A stretch of DNA of 64,000 nt from Burkholderia contaminans (GTDB lineage Bacteria > Pseudomonadota > Gammaproteobacteria > Burkholderiales > Burkholderiaceae): positions 2,046,001 through 2,110,000 of the forward strand of contig NZ_CP090640.1 in the NCBI RefSeq assembly GCF_029633825.1. Reading direction: 5' to 3'. This document shows, piece after piece, positions 16,654 through 25,595 of this stretch; position 1 is the first letter of the stretch, and each line of letters starts with the position of its first letter. The position numbers and the translations under genes are program-made. Below the pieces are notes generated by a model, which was not told the origin of the DNA, ran no database searches, and saw nothing but the letters and a program-made list of their open reading frames with translations.

Positions 16654-17766
16654 ATGAACGCTTGGTTATCGTGGCGTCCTAGTGAGCAGCATGCGCAATT
16701 CGTGCGCAGCATGCTGCGTCGCGGGACGCGTGTCAGTCACCATCTATTCAGCGTTGTCGGCTGTCTCGCTGTCGCAGTTGCGCTTGCACTGTGGCTGCTG
16801 CCAACCGTCCGCGGCACGCTCGCCGCGAAGCTGATGCCGGTCGTATCCGCGGCCGTGCAAGCCGGCCCGGCCCGTCTGCTGACCGGCCATCCGCTGCCGA
16901 ACTTCGCGCCCGCCGGCGCGCAGCCGCAGCAGGAAGACAACAGTCCCGAAACGGACGCGCTTGCGGTCGGCCTCGACGTCGCACCGGAAGCCGCCGCCGC
17001 GCAGGGCGATGCGTCCGATCCGGCCCGCAACGGCCCGTCGCCCGTCGCGCTGGCGAAGCTGATCCCGACCCAGCGCGTGGCGGCCGATGCGCGTGACGAC
17101 CGTGCGCTCGCATCGAATCGCGAACAGGCGCTCGTCGCGACCTACCTGTCGCGCCGTTACCGCGTCGCACAGGAGCCTCTCGGCCAGCTCGTCAAGGCTG
17201 CGTTCCAGACCGGCCGTGACGTCGGCCTCGATCCGCTGCTGCTGCTGTCCGTGATGGCGATCGAGTCGGGCTTCAACCCGTATGCCGAAAGCGGCGTCGG
17301 TGCGAAGGGCCTGATGCAGGTCATGTCGAAGGTCCATTCCGACAAGTTCGAGTATTTCGGCGGCACCGATACCGCCCTGCAGCCGCTCGCGAACCTCCAG
17401 GTCGGCGCACTCGTGCTGAAGGACTGCATCGCACGCGGCGGCTCGCTCGCGAACGGCCTGCGCCTGTACAACGGCTCGACGAACCCCGACGACAACGGCT
17501 ACGGTTCGAAGGTGATGGCCGAGCGCGGTCGCCTGCGTGACGTCGCACGTGGTCGTAGCGTGCCGGTCAATGCGCCGCAGGCGCCGGCGAAGCCGATCGT
17601 CACGGCCGCCGCCGTGACGGCGGCCGCAGGCGGCGCGAAGCGCGTGCATGCGACGCTCGAAACGTCGGCGAAGTCGACGGCATCGAAGGAAGCCCCGTCG
17701 CAGGACGACGCGAGCGTCGATACCGCGAAGCAGTCGCACGGCGATCGTTCGGAGCTTGGCGCGTAA
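16654..17766 (+). CDS. Lytic transglycosylase, SLT domain
   Basis: A 370-residue peptidoglycan lyase. A signal anchor lies at about residues 32-50 (FSVVGCLAVAVALALWLLP), then a variable linker, then the transglycosylase domain with catalytic E204 in MAIESGFNPYAES, followed by GAKGLMQVM, NLQVGALVL and LRLYNGS. The C-terminal 80 residues are Ala/Lys/Ser-rich and unstructured. A short out-of-frame ORF starting at ATG 16632 and ending at 16682 overlaps the start, which could lower initiation. A strong terminator follows the gene. Confidence 0.9.
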   Translation: MNAWLSWRPSEQHAQFVRSMLRRGTRVSHHLFSVVGCLAVAVALALWLLPTVRGTLAAKLMPVVSAAVQAGPARLLTGHPLPNFAPAGAQPQQEDNSPETDALAVGLDVAPEAAAAQGDASDPARNGPSPVALAKLIPTQRVAADARDDRALASNREQALVATYLSRRYRVAQEPLGQLVKAAFQTGRDVGLDPLLLLSVMAIESGFNPYAESGVGAKGLMQVMSKVHSDKFEYFGGTDTALQPLANLQVGALVLKDCIARGGSLANGLRLYNGSTNPDDNGYGSKVMAERGRLRDVARGRSVPVNAPQAPAKPIVTAAAVTAAAGGAKRVHATLETSAKSTASKEAPSQDDASVDTAKQSHGDRSELGA

Positions 17767-17794
17767 CTTGCACGGCTCCAGCCGGCAGGACATG

Positions 17795-17823
17795 AAAAAG
17801 GCACCCGGATCGGGTGCCTTTTT
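17795..17823. terminator. Bidirectional terminator after transglycosylase
   Basis: Thirteen-bp arms AAAAAGGCACCCG / CGGGTGCCTTTTT with a 3-base loop; T-runs on both strands. Serves the transglycosylase and the convergent aminotransferase. Confidence 0.92.
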
Positions 17824-17864
17824 GCTTTTGCGGTGGGCGGAGTGGCCGCCGTGCCGGCCGCGTG

Positions 17865-19061
17865 TCAGTGTTGCCCGAACAGCGTCGCGAGCCGGTCGAC
17901 CGCTTCCTCGAGCCGCGAGTAGGCGGTCGCATAGGACAGGCGGATATAGTCACGCGGCGCATGGACACCGAAGTCCATGCCGGGCACCAGCACGACGCCC
18001 GCATCGTGCAGCATTGCCGTCGTGAGCGCGGCGCTGTCGCCGGCCGCAGGGTGGGCGACGCCGCCGCAGTGCGCATACACGTAGAACGCGCCGTCCGGCA
18101 TCACGGGCACCGTGAAGCCGAGCCGTTCGAGCGCCGGTGCGATGAAATCGCGACGGCGCTTGAATTCGAGCCGGCGCGCTTCGTAGATGTCGAGCGCGGC
18201 CGGCTCGAAGCACGCGAGCGCCGCGTGTTGCGCGAGCGCCGACGGGCAGATGAACAGGTTCTGCGCCAGCTTCTCGAACGTGCCGACCAGCGCGGGCGGC
18301 ACGACCAGCCAGCCGAGCCGCCAGCCCGTCATGCTGAAATACTTGGAGAAGCTGTTCACGGTGACGACGTCGTCGCCGAACGACAGCGCCGACACGGGCG
18401 CCGCGTCGTAGCTGAGCCCCTGGTAGATCTCGTCGACGATCGTGAAGCCGCCGCGTGCGCGCACGGCTTCGACGATCCGTTTCAGCTCGTCCGGCTCGAG
18501 CGATGTGCCGGTCGGGTTCGACGGCGACGCGAGCAGCACGCCGCGCGTGCGGTCGCCCCAGCGCGTACGGACGTCATCCTCGGTGAGCTGGAAGCGCGCA
18601 TCCGGGCCGCTCGGCACGAGCACCGCGCGGCCTTCGGCCGCCGCGACGAAGTGCCGGTTGCACGGATACGACGGGTCGGGCATCAGCACCTCGTCGTCGC
18701 GCCCGACGAGCGCGAGGCACGCGAGCAGCAGCGCGGCCGACGCGCCGGCCGTCACGACGATCCGTTCCGGGCTGATCGTGAGGCCGTAGGCGCGTGCGTA
18801 GTGCGCGGCGATCGCCTCGCGCAGCGGTGCGATGCCGAGCGCGCTCGTATATTGGGTGACGCCACGGCGCAGCGCGGCCGCGGCCGCTTCGACGACCGGC
18901 TCCGGCGCAGTGAAATCCGGCTCGCCGATGCCCATGTGGATAACATCGCGCCCCGAGGACTCGAGACGCTGTGCCTCCTTCATCAGTTCCATCACGTAGA
19001 AGGGCTGGATCGCGTCGACGCGTGCGGCGAGTCTGACGAGCGAATCGGTGGCGGTATTCAT
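17865..19061 (-). CDS. Class I/II pyridoxal-phosphate aminotransferase
   Basis: A 398-residue fold-type I aminotransferase of the aspartate family. GEPDFTAP, ASPSNPTGT, the FTIVDEIYQGLSYD block with the PLP-pyridine aspartate, and the Schiff-base lysine in NSFSKYFSMTGWRLGW are present, along with the carboxylate-binding arginine in YIRLSYA. Probable substrates are Ala, Asp or aromatic amino acids, not resolvable here. It is separated from the nusB operon by a terminator, so it has its own promoter. Confidence 0.92.
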   Translation of the reverse strand: MNTATDSLVRLAARVDAIQPFYVMELMKEAQRLESSGRDVIHMGIGEPDFTAPEPVVEAAAAALRRGVTQYTSALGIAPLREAIAAHYARAYGLTISPERIVVTAGASAALLLACLALVGRDDEVLMPDPSYPCNRHFVAAAEGRAVLVPSGPDARFQLTEDDVRTRWGDRTRGVLLASPSNPTGTSLEPDELKRIVEAVRARGGFTIVDEIYQGLSYDAAPVSALSFGDDVVTVNSFSKYFSMTGWRLGWLVVPPALVGTFEKLAQNLFICPSALAQHAALACFEPAALDIYEARRLEFKRRRDFIAPALERLGFTVPVMPDGAFYVYAHCGGVAHPAAGDSAALTTAMLHDAGVVLVPGMDFGVHAPRDYIRLSYATAYSRLEEAVDRLATLFGQH

Positions 19062-19093
19062 CGGGCGGGCAGGGCGAGGGAGGCGGGCAAAAG

Positions 19094-19119
19094 AAAAAAC
19101 GGGCGCATGCGCGCCCGTT
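19094..19119 (-). terminator. Terminator of the rib-nusB operon
   Basis: On the minus strand ACGGGCGC-GCAT-GCGCCCGT followed by TTTTTC, 15 bases after the nusB stop. Confidence 0.9.
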
Positions 19120-19133
19120 CCGGACCAACGGGT

Positions 19134-19571
19134 TCAGCCGTTGCGGCGCGCCTGCGTTTCGGCGGGGCGCAGCTTCGCGGCGAGCTTGTCGAGCACGCCG
19201 TTCACGTACTTGTAGCCGTCGGAGCCGCCGAACGTCTTCGCGAGTTCGACAGCTTCATTGATGATCACGCGGTACGGCGTTTCGACGTGGTGCGTGAGCT
19301 CGAACGTGGCGATCAGCAGCACGGCGCGTTCGACCGGCGACAGCTGGTCGATCGGGCGGTCGAGCGACGGCGTCAGCGCTTCGACGAGCGTGGCGTGCTC
19401 GCGGATCACGCCGTGCAGGATCGCGTCGAGCAGCTCCTTGTCGGCCTTGTCGTACCCGAGCGCGCCGCGCAGTTGCGCGTCGATCTCACCGGAGGACGCG
19501 TTCGACAGCAGCCACTGGTACAGCCCCTGCGTCGCCAGCTCGCGCGATTGTCGGCGGGCGCTCTTCTTCAT
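19134..19571 (-). CDS. nusB: Transcription antitermination factor NusB
   Basis: A 145-residue all-helical RNA-binding protein that, with NusE (S10), binds boxA to support antitermination of rRNA operons. [39 protein letters not shown] and [29 protein letters not shown] match the family throughout. It overlaps ribH by four bases (ATGA at 19568-19571), the usual arrangement in proteobacteria, and is the last gene of the operon. Confidence 0.97.
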   Translation of the reverse strand: MKKSARRQSRELATQGLYQWLLSNASSGEIDAQLRGALGYDKADKELLDAILHGVIREHATLVEALTPSLDRPIDQLSPVERAVLLIATFELTHHVETPYRVIINEAVELAKTFGGSDGYKYVNGVLDKLAAKLRPAETQARRNG

Positions 19572-20083
19572 GCGCGCTCCTCTTCGTCGTCTTCTTCCTC
19601 TTCGTCCTCGTCGTCGTCGCCGAGCTGGTCGAGGGCCATCGTCAGGTTGGCCATCTCGACGGCGACGCGTGCGGCGTCACGACCTTTTTCGGTCATGCGC
19701 GCGACGGCCTGTTCGTCGTTTTCGGTCGTCAGGACCGCGTTCGCGATCGGCAGGTTGAAGTCGAGGCCGATGCGGGTGATGCCCGCGCCGCTCTCGTTCG
19801 ACACGAGTTCGAAGTGGTAGGTCTCGCCGCGGATCACCGCGCCGAGCGCGATCAGCGCGTCGAACTGGCCGCTTTCCGCGAGCTTCTGCAGCGCGAGCGG
19901 GATTTCCAGCGCGCCGGGCACCGACACGAGCAGCACGTCTTCACCGGTGACGCCGAGGCGTTCCAGTTCCTCGACGCACGCGTCGGCGAGGCCGTTGCAC
20001 ACGGGTTCGTTGAAGCGCGATTGCACGATGCCGATACGCAGGCCGTCGCCTTCGAGATTCGGTTGGTATTGTCCGATTTCCAT
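19568..20083 (-). CDS. ribH: 6,7-dimethyl-8-ribityllumazine synthase
   Basis: A 171-residue lumazine synthase, condensing the ribityl-uracil intermediate with dihydroxybutanone phosphate in riboflavin synthesis. [51 protein letters not shown] and the [14 protein letters not shown] [17 protein letters not shown] block are intact. The C-terminus ends in an acidic tail (about 18 Asp/Glu after residue 150), longer than in many homologues. Coupled to nusB by a four-base overlap. Confidence 0.97.
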   Translation of the reverse strand: MEIGQYQPNLEGDGLRIGIVQSRFNEPVCNGLADACVEELERLGVTGEDVLLVSVPGALEIPLALQKLAESGQFDALIALGAVIRGETYHFELVSNESGAGITRIGLDFNLPIANAVLTTENDEQAVARMTEKGRDAARVAVEMANLTMALDQLGDDDEDEEEEDDEEERA

Positions 20084-20136
20084 GATCTGGTCCGTGGTGT
20101 GGATGAACGGTTATAGGGCGAAAGCGCCGTGGCGGG

Positions 20137-21279
20137 TTACGCGTGGGACGCCGGGCAGGACGTGGCTTCGCCGCCGGGCATCGGAATGAAGCCCGTGACT
20201 TCGAGGCCGTAGCCGGACATGCTGCCCAGCTTGCGCGGATTCGACAGCACCTGCATCTTGCCGACGCCGACATCGCGCAGGATCTGCGCGCCGATGCCGA
20301 ACGTCTTGAAATCGACCGGCCGGCGCTTGAGCGCAGCGGCCTTTTCTTCCTCGTCGAACGCCTTGAAGACGTCGATCAGGTGTTCCTTCGTATCGCCGCA
20401 GTTGAGCAGCACGATCACGCCGAGGTCGCGCTCCGCGATCTCGCGCATCGCGGCGTCGAGTGTCCACGAGTGCGTCGACACGCCCGTCTCGAGCAGGTCG
20501 AGCACCGACAGCGGCTCGTGCACGCGCGCCGGCGTATCGACGTCCGGCGACGGCGTGCCGCGCACCAGCGCGATGTGCGGCGAGCCGCTCGGCTGGTCGC
20601 GGTACAGCACCGCGCGGAACGTGCCGTGCGCGGTCTGCATCGTACGCTCGGCGATCCGCTCGATGATCGATTCGGTGCGGCTGCGGTACTGGATCAGGTC
20701 GGCGATCGTGCCGATCTTCAGGTTGTGTTCCTGCGCGAACTCGATCAGGTCGGGCAGGCGCGCCATCGTGCCGTCGTCCTTGATGATCTCGCAGATCACC
20801 GCGGCCGGCGTGAGGCCCGCCAGCGCGGTGAAGTCGCAACCGGCCTCGGTGTGGCCCGCGCGCACGAGCACGCCGCCCGGCTGCGCCATGATCGGGAACA
20901 CGTGGCCCGGCTGCACGATGTGCTCGGGGCGCACGTCGTGCGCGACCGCCGTGGCGATCGTGTGCGCACGGTCGGCGGCCGAGATGCCCGTCGTCACGCC
21001 TTCGGCCGCTTCGATGCTGACCGTGAAGGCGGTGCCGTACTGCGTGCCGTTGCGGTAGGTCATCAGCGGCAGGTGCAGCTGCTTGCAGCGTTCCTGCGTC
21101 AACGTCAGACAAACCAGGCCGCGGCCGTACTTGGCCATGAAGTTGATCGCTTCCGGCGTGACGAATTCGGCGGCGATCACGAGGTCGCCCTCGTTTTCGC
21201 GGTCTTCTTCGTCGACCAGGATCACCATCCGGCCGGCTTTCAGCTCGGCGATGATGTCGAGCGTGGAGGCGAGCGTCAT
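20137..21279 (-). CDS. ribB: 3,4-dihydroxy-2-butanone 4-phosphate synthase with degenerate GTP cyclohydrolase II domain (RibBX-like)
   Basis: A 380-residue two-domain protein. The N-terminal half (residues 1 to about 205) is a complete RibB domain: DEEDRENEGDLVIAAE, RAGHTEAGCDF and EIIKDDGTMARLPDL. The C-terminal half has the fold of GTP cyclohydrolase II (DFKTFGIGAQILRDVGVGKM, SGYGLEVTGF) but where that enzyme has its three zinc cysteines (SECLTGD...RCDCG) this protein reads EPLSVLD and STHSW, and the catalytic QEGRGIG block is also gone. So it should make only the butanone phosphate. Such hybrids have been called RibBX; GTP cyclohydrolase II must come from another ribA. Confidence 0.93.
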   Translation of the reverse strand: MTLASTLDIIAELKAGRMVILVDEEDRENEGDLVIAAEFVTPEAINFMAKYGRGLVCLTLTQERCKQLHLPLMTYRNGTQYGTAFTVSIEAAEGVTTGISAADRAHTIATAVAHDVRPEHIVQPGHVFPIMAQPGGVLVRAGHTEAGCDFTALAGLTPAAVICEIIKDDGTMARLPDLIEFAQEHNLKIGTIADLIQYRSRTESIIERIAERTMQTAHGTFRAVLYRDQPSGSPHIALVRGTPSPDVDTPARVHEPLSVLDLLETGVSTHSWTLDAAMREIAERDLGVIVLLNCGDTKEHLIDVFKAFDEEEKAAALKRRPVDFKTFGIGAQILRDVGVGKMQVLSNPRKLGSMSGYGLEVTGFIPMPGGEATSCPASHA

Positions 21280-21306
21280 AAGGGGGCGTGAAAGAGGAAA
21301 GTGCGT

Positions 21307-21342
21307 ATTTTACGCCAGCCGGACGACGTTTCGGCTGGCGTG
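21307..21342. repeat. Inverted repeat upstream of ribB
   Basis: ACGCCAGCC / GGCTGGCGT arms (9 bp) with a 12-nt loop, lying between DUF1993 and ribB, next to a TAAAAT hexamer on the minus strand that could serve as a -10 element. It is not an FMN riboswitch consensus. Could terminate or regulate entry into ribB. Confidence 0.4.
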
Positions 21343-21472
21343 GACCGCGCTCGACCGCCGAGCGCCCCGGAAAGCGCCGCGGCCGGCCTGCGCGGCAGGC
21401 CTGGCGTGGCCGCCGCGCATTGGCTGCATGCGCGTGCGGACGGTGGCGGCCCGGGCTTTGCCCGGCCGTGCG

Positions 21473-21991
21473 TCAGGCGTGCTGGTCGCGCCCGCCCAGG
21501 TAGTCGAGCTTGCCGAGCTCGACGCCGCTGTGGCGCAGGATGTCGTACGCGGTCGTCACGTGAAAGAAGAAATTGGGCAGCACGAAGTTCAGCAGGTACG
21601 ACTGGCCGGTGAACTCGATCGGGCCGACGCGCATCTTCAGCACGATCTGGCGCGTCTCGCTGCCGTCGATCTGCGCGGCGTCGAAGCTTTTCAGGTAGTC
21701 GATCGTCTTCTGGATGCGGGCGTGCAGTTCGTCGAAGGTCTGCTCGACGTCCGGGTAGCTGGGGATCTCGGCATCGGCGAGGCGCGCGGCGCAGCCCTTG
21801 GCCGTGTCGGTCGCGATATAGACCTGGCGGACGAGCGGCAGCATGTCCGGGTACAGGCGGGCGCCGATGAACACCGACGGATCGATCTGCTTTTCGGCCG
21901 CATGCGCCTGCGCCTTGCCGAGAATGTGCTGAAGATTGGTCAGGCCACGGATCAGGACAGGCACCGAGGCCTGATACATCGAAATGGACAT
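21473..21991 (-). CDS. DUF1993 family protein
   Basis: A 172-residue soluble helical protein. SMYQASVPVLIRGLTNLQHIL at the start, LYPDMLPLVRQVYIATDTAKG, and the C-terminal FFFHVTTAYDILRHSGVELG are the DUF1993 hallmarks; the family is related to DinB-like four-helix bundles and has no proved activity. It sits in the rib gene cluster where riboflavin synthase would be expected, directly downstream of a ribE remnant, but nothing in it resembles riboflavin synthase. Confidence 0.88.
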   Translation of the reverse strand: MSISMYQASVPVLIRGLTNLQHILGKAQAHAAEKQIDPSVFIGARLYPDMLPLVRQVYIATDTAKGCAARLADAEIPSYPDVEQTFDELHARIQKTIDYLKSFDAAQIDGSETRQIVLKMRVGPIEFTGQSYLLNFVLPNFFFHVTTAYDILRHSGVELGKLDYLGGRDQHA

Positions 21992-22197
21992 GGGGACGAC
22001 TCCTTGAGGAAGAGGGTGACCAATACGCGGCCGCGCCGTGCGTTGCGGCGCCGGAACCGCTGTCGACGCATCTTAGCGCGGCGGCATGACCCGTGCGCGT
22101 AGTTGGCCATTCGGCCAGGTGTCGGCGTGGGCCGGCGAGCGTCGAGCGCAGGCATCGTGGCTTCGACCGGCGACGCGCGGCGCGAAATGGGACGGGA

Positions 22198-22290
22198 GAT
22201 CAGGTAGATCGAGAACGCGCAGCCGCCTGCGCGATCGTCGACCGTGTTGACGGTCGGGCGCACACCGCTGACCGTGATCGACCCGTTCAG
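22198..22290 (-). pseudogene. ribE: Remnant of riboflavin synthase alpha chain
   Basis: On the minus strand about 30 codons read NGSITVSGVRPTVNTVDD then RAGGCAFSIYLI, closely matching the second lumazine-synthase-like repeat of riboflavin synthase, which in homologues I recall reads KGSITVNGVSLTVN, a VDD, and GCEFSINLIPHT. The first two-thirds and the last 40 or so residues of the gene are missing, and none of the three frames downstream restores them. It begins exactly at the ribD stop codon, which lies out of frame inside its first codons. This is the place where ribE stands in the usual ribD-ribE-ribB-ribH-nusB order. Confidence 0.88.
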
Positions 22291-23408
22291 TGCGTGGCGT
22301 CGGGCGGTGCGAAGCGCGCGAGGATCCGCAGGTCGTCGCCGACCCGCTCGATTCCGTGGAACGACAGCCGCGTACGCGCGTCGAGGTTCGCCGGCGCGGC
22401 GAGGTCGAACATGCCGGCCGCATCGGCGCCCAGCAGGCTCGGCGCGAGGTAGACGAGCAATTCGTCGACGCACTGCTCGCGCAGCAGCGAGCCGTTCAGC
22501 TTGTGGCCGGCCTCGACGTGCAGCTCGTTGACGCCGCGCGCGCCAAGCGCCGCCAGCATCGCGGGCAGGTCGACCTTGCCTTGCGCATTCGCGATCGGCA
22601 CGATTTCCGCACCACGCGCCTTCAGCACGTTCGCGCGCACTTCGCCGGCGGCGTCGAGCCGGCCGCAGAAGATCAGCAGCGGCGCACCCTCGAGCAGCCG
22701 CGCATCGAGCGGCAGGTCGAGGCGGCTGTCCACCAGGATGCGCTGCGGCTGGCGCGGCGTGTCGATGCCGCGCACGGTCAGCAGCGGGTTGTCTTCACGC
22801 ACGGTACCGATGCCGGTGAGGATCGCGCAGGCGCGCGCACGCCATGCATGCCCGTCGAGGCGCGCGGCCTCGCCGGTGATCCACTGGCTTTCGCCGGACG
22901 GCAGCGCGGTGCGGCCGTCGAGCGACGCGGCGGTCTTCATCCGCACCCACGGGCGGCCGCGCGTCATCCGCGACACGAAGCCGACGTTCAGTTCACCCGC
23001 TTCGTGCGCGAGCAGCCCGCAGCGCACGTCGATGCCCGCGTCGCGCAGCATGCCGAGGCCGCGCCCCGACACCTGCGGGTTCGGGTCTTCCATCGCGGCG
23101 ACGACTTTCGCGACGCGCGCTTCGATCAGCGCGTTCGCGCACGGCGGCGTGCGGCCAAAATGGCTGCACGGTTCGAGCGTCACGTAGACGGTCGAACCGG
23201 CGACGTCGTAGCCGCGCGCACGCGCGTCTTTCAGCGCCTGCACTTCCGCGTGATCCTGGCCGGCCGGCTGCGTGAAGCCTTCGCCGATCACGTCGCCGTC
23301 CTTTACGATCACGCAGCCGACACGCGGGTTCGGCGCCGTCGTATACATGCCGCGCGCGGCGAGCGCGAGCGCGCGCTGCATGTGGGCGAAATCGATGTCC
23401 GAGAACAT
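22287..23408 (-). CDS. ribD: Bifunctional riboflavin deaminase/reductase
   Basis: A 373-residue two-domain enzyme for the second and third steps of riboflavin synthesis. The N-terminal deaminase has the zinc motifs HAEVQAL and PCSHFGRTPPC; the C-terminal reductase has MKTAASLDGRTALPSGESQWIT, TGIGTVREDNPLLTVR and VEAGHKLNGSLL. It starts 16 bases after hemL on the same strand. Its stop TGA lies within the ribE remnant in another frame, so the native C-terminus may have been altered by the deletion that removed ribE; the last residues (PPDATH) cannot be checked here. Confidence 0.95.
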   Translation of the reverse strand: MFSDIDFAHMQRALALAARGMYTTAPNPRVGCVIVKDGDVIGEGFTQPAGQDHAEVQALKDARARGYDVAGSTVYVTLEPCSHFGRTPPCANALIEARVAKVVAAMEDPNPQVSGRGLGMLRDAGIDVRCGLLAHEAGELNVGFVSRMTRGRPWVRMKTAASLDGRTALPSGESQWITGEAARLDGHAWRARACAILTGIGTVREDNPLLTVRGIDTPRQPQRILVDSRLDLPLDARLLEGAPLLIFCGRLDAAGEVRANVLKARGAEIVPIANAQGKVDLPAMLAALGARGVNELHVEAGHKLNGSLLREQCVDELLVYLAPSLLGADAAGMFDLAAPANLDARTRLSFHGIERVGDDLRILARFAPPDATH

Positions 23409-23423
23409 GCGCGCGGCCCCGGG

Positions 23424-24707
23424 TCAGGCGGCGAGTGCCGCGAATGCGCGGCGCGCGGCCGCGAGCGTCGCGTCGATCACCGCGTCGTCGTGCGTGCTCG
23501 ACACGAAGCCGGCCTCGTACGCGGACGGCGCGAAGTACACGCCTTCGTCCAGCATCAGGTGGAAGAAGCGGTTGAAGCGCTCGGTGTCGCTCTTCGTCAC
23601 TTCGGCGAAGCTCGCCGGCACGCGTTCGGCGAAGTAGAGGCCGAACATCGCGCCGATCGAGTCGGCCGCGAACGGCACGCCGGCCGCACGCGCTTCGGCC
23701 GCGAGGCCGTCGGCGAGACGCTTCGTCTGTGCGGTGAGCGCGTCGTAGAAGCCGGGCGCCTGAATCAGTTGCAGCGTCTTCAGGCCGGCCGCGACCGCGA
23801 TCGGGTTGCCCGACAGCGTGCCGGCCTGGTAGACGCCGCCGAGCGGCGCGAGGTGGGCCATGATGTCGCGGCGGCCGCCGAACGCGGCAGCCGGCATCCC
23901 GCCGCCGATCACCTTGCCGAGGCAGGTGAGGTCGGCCGTGATCCCGTAGTAGGCCTGCGCGCCGCCGAGCGCGACGCGGAACCCGCACATCACTTCGTCG
24001 AAGATCAGCACGGCCCCGTGCTTCGTGCACAGCGCGCGCAGCGCGTTCAGGAATTCGGGCGTGCCGCGCACGAGGTTCATGTTGCCTGCGACCGGTTCGA
24101 CGATCACGGCGGCGATCTCGTCGCCGAACGCGCCGAACGCTTCTTCGAGCGCGGCGACGTTGTTGTATTCGAGGACGGTCGTGTGCTTCGCGATGTCGGC
24201 GGGCACGCCGGCCGACGTCGGGTTGCCGAACGTCAGCAGGCCCGAGCCGGCCTTCACGAGCAGGCTGTCCGCGTGGCCGTGGTAGCAGCCCTCGAACTTG
24301 ACGATGCGGCTGCGGCCCGTGAAGCCGCGCGCGAGACGCAGCGCGCTCATCGTGGCCTCGGTGCCGCTCGACACCATCCGCACCTGCTCGATCGACGGCA
24401 CGAGCTTGCAGATTTCCTCGGCGATCTCGATCTCGGCTTCGGTCGGCGCGCCGAACGAGAAGCCGTCGGCGAGCACGTCCTGCACGGCCGACAGCACTTC
24501 CGGATGGACGTGGCCGACGATCATCGGGCCCCACGAGCCGATGTAGTCGATGTACTGCTTGCCGTCGGCATCCCAGAAGTACGGGCCTTGTGCGCGCGCG
24601 ACGAAGCGCGGCGTGCCGCCGACCGAACGGAATGCGCGCACCGGCGAGTTGACGCCGCCGGGAATGGTTTTCTGGGCGCGTTCGAAGAGGATCTGGTTGT
24701 TGGACAT
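23424..24707 (-). CDS. hemL: Glutamate-1-semialdehyde 2,1-aminomutase
   Basis: A 427-residue PLP enzyme making 5-aminolevulinate in the C5 haem pathway. [51 protein letters not shown] and the PLP lysine in [18 protein letters not shown] are intact, as is GTLSGNPIA. It is followed within 16 bases by ribD, so haem and riboflavin genes are probably co-transcribed. Confidence 0.97.
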   Translation of the reverse strand: MSNNQILFERAQKTIPGGVNSPVRAFRSVGGTPRFVARAQGPYFWDADGKQYIDYIGSWGPMIVGHVHPEVLSAVQDVLADGFSFGAPTEAEIEIAEEICKLVPSIEQVRMVSSGTEATMSALRLARGFTGRSRIVKFEGCYHGHADSLLVKAGSGLLTFGNPTSAGVPADIAKHTTVLEYNNVAALEEAFGAFGDEIAAVIVEPVAGNMNLVRGTPEFLNALRALCTKHGAVLIFDEVMCGFRVALGGAQAYYGITADLTCLGKVIGGGMPAAAFGGRRDIMAHLAPLGGVYQAGTLSGNPIAVAAGLKTLQLIQAPGFYDALTAQTKRLADGLAAEARAAGVPFAADSIGAMFGLYFAERVPASFAEVTKSDTERFNRFFHLMLDEGVYFAPSAYEAGFVSSTHDDAVIDATLAAARRAFAALAA

Positions 24708-24881
24708 GGACGAAACCTGCGAGAGAAGGGCGCGGGGGCCTGTGCACGGGCCGCGGCGCCTGGGCGGAACGATCGTCCGATTGTACCGGAGACGCGCGCG
24801 GCAGGCCCGCGGCGCGGTCTGCGGCGTATCGGCGCGCGAGGGATCGCGCGGGTCGGGAAGGAACAGGGGGATTCGGCCCCG

Positions 24882-25346
24882 TTATCGATCCGGCAACGGC
24901 GGCGGCTTGCGCTTGCCGGTCAGCTCGGCCCAGCGCTTCTCGAGCGGGCCTTCGACCATCGGCTTGATCACCGTGCCGGAGCTCTGCGCATCCCAGGTCT
25001 GCACCGAATACGGATGGACGCGCAGCGCGTCGCGCGCGATCACGACGTCCTGGTGCGCGTCGACCAGCCAGTCGTACACGAAGTCGATGCACAGCCGGTA
25101 GCCGCGCTTCGTCGACGGATCGGGCACCTCGTACGGCGCGCGCGTCACGTAGCCTGAGCCGAACACGCCCTTGGGCTCCTTCGCGACCCGATGCAGGAAC
25201 ACGCGGTCGCCCGGGAGGATGCCGCGCGCGAAGCCGCAGCCCCACACGTCATGTACGGCCTCGCCGGCCTTCACGCGCGCGGCGACGTCGGGCAGCTCGG
25301 GCCATGGCCATTTCTTGGGGCTCCAGATCAACAGGAAGGCGGTCAT
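24882..25346 (-). CDS. EVE domain-containing protein
   Basis: A 154-residue PUA-like protein. FLLIWSPKKWPWPEL at the start and the WGCGFARGILPGDRVFLHR and GSGYVTRAPYE blocks resemble EVE domains, which bind modified bases such as methylated cytosine and occur alone or in restriction systems. The C-terminal third ends in a basic proline-rich tail (KRKPPPLPDR). No nuclease or methylase gene is adjacent, so a free-standing role is likely. Family assignment is by pattern only. Confidence 0.65.
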   Translation of the reverse strand: MTAFLLIWSPKKWPWPELPDVAARVKAGEAVHDVWGCGFARGILPGDRVFLHRVAKEPKGVFGSGYVTRAPYEVPDPSTKRGYRLCIDFVYDWLVDAHQDVVIARDALRVHPYSVQTWDAQSSGTVIKPMVEGPLEKRWAELTGKRKPPPLPDR

Positions 25347-25595
25347 CGGTTCGGTCGTGCGCTGTATTGGTCAGACAAGAAGGGAGGAGGCGCTGCAAGC
25401 TTAATCGAATCCATGCTCTCGATCCCGCATGGCGGGTGCCGCACAGTGACTTTCGGGCCTGCTGCGCACTCACGCCGCCAGCAAGCAAAAAAGTTGCGCG
25501 TACAATCATGGGCCTGGGCGCGCCGTTCGCGGCGCGGCCGGCCGTCTTCACCGCCACGCGCGCCCCGATGCGCGCGGGCTCCATTCCGGATACCC
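25347..25595. other. Divergent intergenic region, EVE gene / Bcr pump
   Basis: About 250 bases holding the promoters of two divergent genes. Nothing else is recognised; open frames here are shadows. Confidence 0.4.

Noticed and set aside
17814..19820. 668-codon open frame on the plus strand
   Set aside because: Antisense to the aminotransferase, nusB and the end of ribH; no domain of its own.
21280..21472. Possible FMN riboswitch upstream of ribB
   Set aside because: The conserved RFN-element blocks (such as AGGGGTGAAATTCCC-like and GATTCCGGT-like motifs) are not present; only a simple inverted repeat is seen. The gap upstream of ribD is just 16 bases, too short as well.
21473..21991. DUF1993 gene as a replacement riboflavin synthase
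   Set aside because: It is helical and has none of the riboflavin synthase repeat motifs (SITVNGVSLTV-like), so its position in the operon is not evidence of that activity.
22290..25157. 955-codon open frame on the plus strand
   Set aside because: It runs antisense through ribD, hemL and part of the EVE gene, all of which have clear family motifs. Its product is Arg/His/Ala-rich low complexity, as expected of an antisense shadow in high-GC DNA.
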